This document shows positions 57,821 to 64,000 of a stretch of DNA of 64,000 bases, one piece after another. The notes under the pieces were generated by a model that saw only the letters and a list, made by a program, of their open reading frames with translations, did no database searches and was not told the DNA's origin. The stretch covers positions 1,488,001-1,552,000 of the forward strand of contig JAGTJL010000002.1 of assembly GCA_020746875.1 (NCBI GenBank). Reading direction: 5' to 3'. Source of the DNA: Rhexocercosporidium sp. MPI-PUGE-AT-0058. Taxonomy: Eukaryota > Ascomycota > Leotiomycetes > Helotiales. The stretch's first letter is position 1. Every line of letters starts with the position of its first letter. Both the position numbers and the translations under genes were made by a program.

Positions 57821-60353
57821 ATGTGCGCAAATGTCAGTCCATCGACGTCGGTGCCGCCTCTACCGTCGAGCAGTCGATCGCTGCTGTCGCGACTGACCGC
57901 TCCGCTGAAATCCCGGACGAGGAACCTCACTGAATTCCACATCCGCCCCAACGAACCCCATCGAAAGTACTCGCCCGGCGATCTGGTGAGGGGTGCTGTC
58001 GTGCTCACCGTTGTCAAACCCATACGACTGACCCATCTCACTGTCTGCCTCCATGGCTACGTGCGAGTCTTCAAGAGCCCGAACGGTGCGAACGACCCAG
58101 TGCCGGATCTTGGGTTGACCGCGTCGAGTAACCCCCGGAAATCCCAATACTTTGGCAACGGACATGCTTCTTTATTCCAGGATGAGGTCACCCTGTGTGG
58201 TGAAGGACGACTCGATATCGGTGTTTACGAGTTTAATTTCGAGCTGGAGTTCCCTAGGAAGGGACTTCCATCGAGTGTTGATGTACGACCCACCAATATA
58301 CTTATCACTCCCCGTTCAAAGGTTCAGCTCACTGATGATTCTATAGTTCGAGAGAGGAACTATTTCATACTTAATTACCGCCACGATTACACGGCCGACC
58401 TCCATTACTGCAACCTCAAGTTGCGACCAGAAGCTTTCCCTCGTGGAGACTGTCGACATTGGGCCTATGGTTCCCCCCAAACCACAAAAGATCTCTCTAG
58501 AACCCATATCGCGGCGCGTTAGGAGGAAGAAAACAGTCAAGAATAAGGAAAACGGGTCGCCGGAAAATACAGAAGCAGGTACAGGTTCTGGGAGTGATGC
58601 AGCACGCGCCGTAACATCGCCTCTTCCTGATGACTCTGCGAGCCAGCGTGGGTCGGTTGATCAACAAATTACAAGTCCTCGGAGCCCAGTTCCAAGTGAG
58701 GTACAAAGTACGGGTAGTGCTGGTAACAGTGCAGAAAGTACTGTGAGTAGTAGTACCGGCATGAGCTTCAGGTTGGGTGCGGTGCCGTCCTCAGCAAAAT
58801 CGACAAAGGATAGCCCACGGAACAGTAGCAAAGCGTCCCTCTCAGACCAGACTATCACTGCCACCATCGAACTTTTGAAGTCGGGAGTTTTGCCTGGCGA
58901 CAATCTTCCACTCAAAATATCCATCAAGCATACCAAAGCGCTGAAAAGCATGCATGGAATCATCATTACATTTTACAGACAAGGGAGGATTGACTCTGCA
59001 CCTCCTCTATCACTCTTTACGGATATCAAGGGAAAGGAAGTAGAAAGATTGAAACATGAAGAGTACTACCCCAAGTCCAAGACTGGACTCGGCGGCCTTT
59101 CTCTATCATCCGCCGGATCAAGCAGTATGTTCCGGAAGGACCTGGCCCAGACATTTGCTCCAATCTTAGTTGATCCCACGACTTTGACAGCAGTAGTCAA
59201 TGCCTCCGTTAGAGTCCCGGAGGATGTTTTCCCAACAATTTCTGGTGTTCCTGGCCAAATGATCACTTTTCGATATCATGTAGAGGTAGTCGTTGATCTA
59301 GGAGGCAAACTCGCTGGCCAGCAACGTCACGTTCCTCGGTTGGGGGCTGTTGCATTACCTTCAAGTTTTGGGGCTTCTGCTGGACTTCGTGGCGGAGAGG
59401 TCAATCCTAATATGTTGGCGGCCTGGGGTGGGAGTATTGTTGACACAGCAAACATTCGTCGAGAAAAGAGTGTTGTAGAATGCCGTTTCGAGGTTGTAGT
59501 AGGGACGAAAGACACTGCACGAAAGAGGGCTCGAGGGAATAGCTCAATCAGGCGACAAATAAGTGATTGGTCAGAAGACATGTCTGCAGTGCCTGCTCCG
59601 ACGCATGAGCCTATATATGAGGAATCTGTGGCGACAAACGATGATCAACAAACCCACCCACAATATCAGGACCCGTATCCATACTACGACAGACCACCAG
59701 ATCATCCACATCCAGATCACCAACATCAAGATTACTATGCGCATGAAGAGTACGATTACCAGGACCATTATCTACCTCCTGATCATGCTCAGATTCATGT
59801 ACCACCTCCAGAAATGCAAGCGGACGAGGGTCTGAGTGAGAAAGAGCGGTTACGTCGAGCCGAGGAAAGATTACTTCCCAGCCAGCCACCAGTCGATGAA
59901 AACGCGCCTTCATCTTCGAGAACGGTTGTGCCTCCACTGGCCCCGTCTGTTCCGCCTGGGGAGTTGGAAGATGATCTCTACGGTCCAGACGATGCGACTC
60001 CTCAGGAAGCACCGCGCGGATTCCTTCCACCTGCTATAAACACCCCCTTGGAAGTTCCGAATGGTCCATCCGCACCCGCGCTTGAAGACCTCAATCCGGC
60101 AGCTGGACATCAACCCACAGAAGACAAGCAAGAGCTGGAGCGTCGACGGTTGATGGGCGAGGCAAGCGCTCCCTCGGAATTCCCTGCTGATGATGATGAC
60201 AACGGAGGCGAAGGGAGCAGTAGGCCTCGACCCCAGCAAGAGCCGTCTGCCCCGCCACTCTTGGAAGATGATGAATATGGGTCTCAATATGCGCACCACA
60301 GTTTACCAGAATCATCAGCACATCGCGAGACTTTACCAAAGTATGAGCGGTGA
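57821..60353 (+). CDS. palF: Arrestin-related pH-response protein PalF/RIM8
   Basis: Two exons, 57821–58282 and 58347–60353, encode 822 residues. PalF/Rim8 is the arrestin-like partner of the pH sensor PalH/Rim21 at the plasma membrane; at alkaline pH it passes the signal through ESCRT and the PalA–PalB module to activate PacC. An arrestin N domain (about 30–200) starts with LLSRLTAPLKSR and HIRPNEPHRKYSPGD, highly typical of PalF. The arrestin C domain follows (about 285–500), interrupted by a Ser-rich loop at about 215–280. The C-terminal ~300 residues are disordered, rich in Pro, His, Tyr and Glu, with several P-S-A-P/PP motifs (for example PSAPAL, PSAPPL) that resemble ESCRT-I binding sites. 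The intron joins PSSVD to FERGTISY. Confidence 0.95.
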
Positions 60354-60597
60354 TAGGAGGAGGATCAATACCGAGTATCCGGTTGGAATATGTATGTAGA
60401 AGGACATGGCTGCAGCGACGAAGATACCCCTTGATGTTCACTCAATTTACCTGACTGTAATGCTTGTGAGCTACTGATTGTACATGCAGAATCTCGTTAA
60501 AGCCAATTCGCTTAGCAAACCCCTTCCCCTTTTCAGTCGCTTAGATCTCAACCATCCAACCTTTAATATAGCTTGGCGAAAGTCAACATCCATCACA

Positions 60598-62463
60598 TCA
60601 CAGTTTACTAGTCAATTCACGACCTTGCAAAACCTCGCCTCCATTGACCTTCCCACTTCCCCCCTCCTCCCTCGCAATCCTCTCCCTCGCCTCCTCATTC
60701 GCCCTCTTCCACATTTCAATCCTCTTCAAATGCGCCCTATCAAAGCTTTCTCTCCACCACTTCTCCCACCTCGGTAGTTTCCTCCCCCTCCCATCCACCG
60801 TCGGCTCTCCCGCCATGCATCTCACCTCCTCGAAATACTCCTCGAAATCCGGATACAGCGCCGAGAAAGGCACGCCGTCGCCCTTGTACGCTATGCGATC
60901 CTCCTCCCATTTCCTCTGCTCTGCTACAGGAGGGAGCGTTATTCGACCGGCGAGGAATCGCGCGGCGAGGACGGCTTGCCATTCGAATACTTTGAAGGTG
61001 AAGCCTGCGGCGACGGCGCCGACGAAGCAGAGTGTTGGGTCGGAGGTCCAGAATATGTGTTGGTAGAGGTTGGGGAGGCGGTTGTTACGGATGGTGGAGG
61101 CGAGGTGGGGGAGGAAGTGGAGGGTCCAGGAGTAGCTGGATGGTTTTTTTTGTCAGATGGTGGTTGAGGGGAGGAGGGAGTTGGGGAAGGGGGATTCGTA
61201 CCCGGTTCCGAAGATTATGTGGTCGACTTTCTCGAGCTTGGTGCCGTCTTCGAAATGCACTGTTCGCTCGTTGGTGGTGCGGTTCGAGGTTATGTGCGTG
61301 ATTGGTGGGCGGCGGAGGATGTTAGGGTGTTGGAAGGCGTAGTCGGAGAAATATGGATGATCTGAATATAGATGTTAGATAAACGGCTTTCGAAATATAA
61401 GTGAAATAATACAGTAGGTTATATCACTACACTTACATTTTCCACGTACAACGCAATTCAAAGGCATTTCCGTGATATTCGCTAGAGCGTGAGAGATATC
61501 CGGTCCCGAAATACTTGCTCCAACGACGATGGTCCGCTTCCCCCTGTACTTCTCGGGCTCCCTCCACGCTTTGCTATGTTCTACCACCCCTGGGAAGTCA
61601 CGAGCTAGTTCTGCGAGGCCGGGTGTGTGAGGAATGAATGGGACGGTGTAATGACCCGGCGCAACGACCACGGCGTCGAACTCTTCAGTCCACCACTTAT
61701 CCTCCTCTCCATTCTCAAGCGGCTGTCTGAGAGTAAGAACCCACTTCCCACTCTCTTGGTCTTTGTGCACTAACTCCACAGTCGTGTTGTACGTGACTAG
61801 ATCTTGATATTCATTCCGATTCAGTAGGTCTTGGAGGTATTTCTCCACGGCTTTCCAGTGCCGGAATGGAGAGTCGAGTCCGTGTCTCTTGATGTTCAAT
61901 TCGCTTCGCTCTTCTGGGAAGGGCTCTTGCGAGAAGGACATAGCGAAGGCGTCGATGTTCGTTTCGAGCGTGGGGTAGATGGATGTCTCTGAGAAGCGGT
62001 ATTGGGTGTTGTGTGGTGTTTTTGTGGGGAGTTGTGAGGGGATGGGCAGGGTTTCGTCGGGGGTGCGTGATGATATCTTGTTGAACTTCAGGAGAGTCAG
62101 CGCTGAAGTTTACAAGAGTCTGAGCTCTAGCTCAAGAATTCGTGTTGCCTAAGACGTATTGGTTCTCGAAATATGTCGTTGAATCAAAAATTCCAAGTCT
62201 TGGAAGAAATAGGTACATACGTCGGGGTATTGTTGGACATGGTCTTTTGGGTCAGCAATCCTGCTTGGGAATTTAGAGGCGGGCTCAAATGAGAGGGGGA
62301 GGGGTTGATGAGACTTGAAATGTACTGACCAGCATCCTCCAGCTTTCTCTCTTCGCTCAAATACCCTTATGGTATTAAATGCCTTCTCTTGCGCCAGGGC
62401 ATCGACCGCTATCGCCCCAGCAGGGCCAGCACCAATTATCGCTACGGAATTTATAGGAACCAT
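60598..62463 (-). CDS. Flavin-containing monooxygenase
   Basis: Five exons on the minus strand: 62463–62330, 62260–62221, 62085–61437, 61361–61202 and 61135–60598, giving 506 residues. Class B FAD/NADPH monooxygenase (FMO family, N/S-oxidation or related). FAD motif GAGPAG at 11–16, the FMO signature F-x-G-x3-H-S at about 222–229 (FPGVVEHS) and NADPH motif GASISG at about 247–252. The end (KLPRWEKWWRES) is typical of fungal members. Intron 1 (69 bases) is a multiple of three and has no stop, so its retention would add 23 residues. It is divergent from mph1, with 744 bases between starts. Confidence 0.91.
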
Positions 62464-63207
62464 AATTCATGCCACGCAATATTTCCAGTGAGCAAGTAAC
62501 GAAGGAAATGAGTGTGTTATATCATGGCTCGAGATGCGCAAGAGAACTCCCGTAAGACTGTAAGAAAGGTACATATGAAGCAAGCCTCGGTGATAAGACT
62601 TACTTGTAATATCTTACAAAGAAAGGCCATTCAAAAACACCCCCACATCGAAAGATCTACAGATAACAATTGACAAAAGTGGATAAGATTGAAATGGTGC
62701 CATATTTGCAGAATGCCCCTCATTCCTTAGCTCCGGCAGAAGGGAATTCCAGGTAACGTAGAGGATTGAGAACTTGCAATGAGCGAATGAGAGGTCAGGA
62801 TTTGAGATAAGATGAAAGGATACGAAAAGAGTATACGGATCATAAACCTCTCATGTGTCTCTGTGCTTGAGCTAGTGATATCGCTCAAAAATTGAGATTG
62901 ATGTTTTGACATGATTAGGTTCTTGGAAATGGTGCTGACGGTTGGTATACCTGTTAAGCACAACCAATTCTAATGTCGTGAAACGTCGACTTCTTTTAAG
63001 GGAAATTGTACATCCTTAGAGGATTCTCATAACCTTTTGGGAGTCGTCGTTTCCACACTCCCTCGGAATTGTGAAAGTATAACCCGGTCTGCACGTGACC
63101 CCGATAAGGTTTACGCGCCACAGTCGCGTCCTCCTACCAAAGTCGCGACTTCACTTCAACACTTCAACACTTCAGCATGTAGTCGAGAACTCAACAACTA
63201 TCCCACC
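62464..63207. other. Divergent promoter region
   Basis: 744 bases between the flavin monooxygenase (-) and mph1 (+) start codons. TCGCGAC-type words appear at 63127 and 63144, close to mph1, and resemble the MluI-like or cell-cycle motifs seen near replication genes, but this is only a visual impression. No coding frame supported. Confidence 0.4.
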
Positions 63208-64000
63208 ATGGACGAAGATGAGGATGATTATGGCGACATACCCGATGAGGATTTGATGGAAGCCTTTAGTCAGCCATCCCAGACACTACCAGCACATCCA
63301 TCCCCCCGGCCGGCGAAGAGGCGAAGGATATCTTACGACTCGGTCGAAAGTGGCAATTCGGGCAACGAAGGCGAAGAGAGCAATCAGAAGAAGAACCCGA
63401 AATATAGGATACATATTTCTGATAAGGATGTACCTGCTGCGAAGATCGTTGGTGCGACTCAAGCAGAGGCGCTTCCCGATTCAAGTCCGTGGAGGCCGCG
63501 AGGTCCAATCTTCATAAGACCCAGGGCAGAACCACCTCCCAAACCACCGGCTTTCTCTGCGACTCCAAAAAGGGCAACAAATCAAGCAGCGACCACTTTC
63601 CAGAAACGAAGCAGCGTTCCGTCACAGGAACATGATTACGGACGAGAATTGGAGGACCTCCCTTCCGATACCTTCTCTTCCCCAGACAACGATACAGCTT
63701 CAAAAGAGCCCATCACCATAGGCTCCTCTCCTATTTGTACTAGTCAAAGTGATTCGTTTCGCAGCCAGCGTCTCATTGCACCACAAGGAGGACTTCGCCA
63801 GACGACTTTATTCGGTGGCCGCACTCCGGACGAAGTGCCTGCGTCCCAAGTCAAGAAGGTCTACAACTTCATTGCCGATAAACCACCTGAAGCCCCTACG
63901 CATCACAAGCTGGACCAGGAGGCTCTGAAGACATGGGTGTATCCGACGAACTTGGGTACCATTCGAGACTACCAATTCAGCATTGTCAAGCATGGCCTCT
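63208..64000 (+). CDS. mph1: ATP-dependent DNA helicase Mph1 (FANCM family), N-terminal part
   Basis: Open from the ATG at 63208 to the window edge (264 codons seen, no stop or intron), so the gene continues beyond 64000. Mph1 is the fungal FANCM-like 3'–5' helicase that unwinds D-loops and helps repair stalled forks in the nucleus. The visible part is the acidic start ([16 protein letters not shown]), a basic nuclear-signal-like patch (PAKRRR), a disordered region, an RQTTLFGG motif (PCNA-box-like Q-x-x-L-F) and then [24 protein letters not shown], the segment just before the Walker A helicase motif in this family. The catalytic motifs themselves lie outside the window. Confidence 0.94.
   Translation, partial: [264 protein letters not shown]

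Noticed and set aside
59611..60299. Minus-strand frames opposite the palF C-terminus
   Set aside because: Low-complexity codons of the palF tail keep the opposite strand open; no independent evidence.

Overview
The window looks like nuclear DNA of a filamentous ascomycete. Most genes are split by short GT–AG introns of about 45–120 bases. Several genes belong to fungal families: a palF/RIM8 arrestin, a CFEM protein, an oleate desaturase, a LaeA-like methyltransferase and an Mph1 helicase. Gene structure and protein style fit Pezizomycotina, perhaps Leotiomycetes; that placement is an impression from the proteins, not a computed result. There are no CRISPR arrays, prokaryotic operons or insertion sequences.

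Layout. 1–2.4 kb: nothing recognised. 2.7–4.2 kb: delta-12 fatty acid desaturase (+). 5.8–7.6 kb: seven-exon cAMP-receptor-like GPCR (-), convergent with the desaturase. 7.6–20.1 kb: a gene-poor stretch rich in microsatellites, with an AT-rich block at 9.0–10.1 kb and one small cysteine-rich gene of 54 codons at 14.5 kb. 20.1–20.7 kb: CFEM cell-surface protein (-). 22.3–24.6 kb: nine-exon MFS transporter (+). 24.9–26.2 kb: a diverged tandem array of about 175-base units. 26.2–31.0 kb: no supported gene. 31.1–33.0 kb: membrane-anchored histidine acid phosphatase (-). 33.7–35.0 kb: zinc alcohol dehydrogenase carrying two in-frame stops (+). 35.3–36.8 kb: SWIM zinc-finger protein (-). 38.0–39.6 kb: intact zinc alcohol dehydrogenase (-), head to head with an FMN 2-hydroxy-acid (lactate) oxidase at 40.4–42.0 kb (+). 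42.6–44.1 kb: LaeA-like methyltransferase (+). 44.6–45.1 kb: DPH4 (+). 45.8–49.2 kb: M1 aminopeptidase with a likely mitochondrial leader (+). 49.6–50.8 kb: FAD monooxygenase with a one-base frameshift (+). 51.2–51.8 kb: RidA-like protein (+). 52.2–53.8 kb: BNR-type beta-propeller protein (+). 54.1–54.8 kb: MND1 (+). 57.8–60.4 kb: palF (+). 60.6–62.5 kb: flavin-containing monooxygenase (-). 63.2–64.0 kb: the start of mph1 (+), cut by the window edge.

How the genes relate. There is no obvious biosynthetic core such as a PKS, NRPS or terpene synthase. Oxidoreductases are dense between 33 and 51 kb: two alcohol dehydrogenases, a lactate-type oxidase and a flavin monooxygenase. Two of them, the 33.7 kb alcohol dehydrogenase and the 49.6 kb monooxygenase, look disabled, which suggests either a decaying catabolic neighbourhood or local sequence errors. 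Housekeeping and DNA genes (dph4, the M1 aminopeptidase, mnd1, palF, mph1) are intact as far as they can be read. Exon limits come from reading frame, phase and splice-site matching by eye. No transcript data or database search was available.
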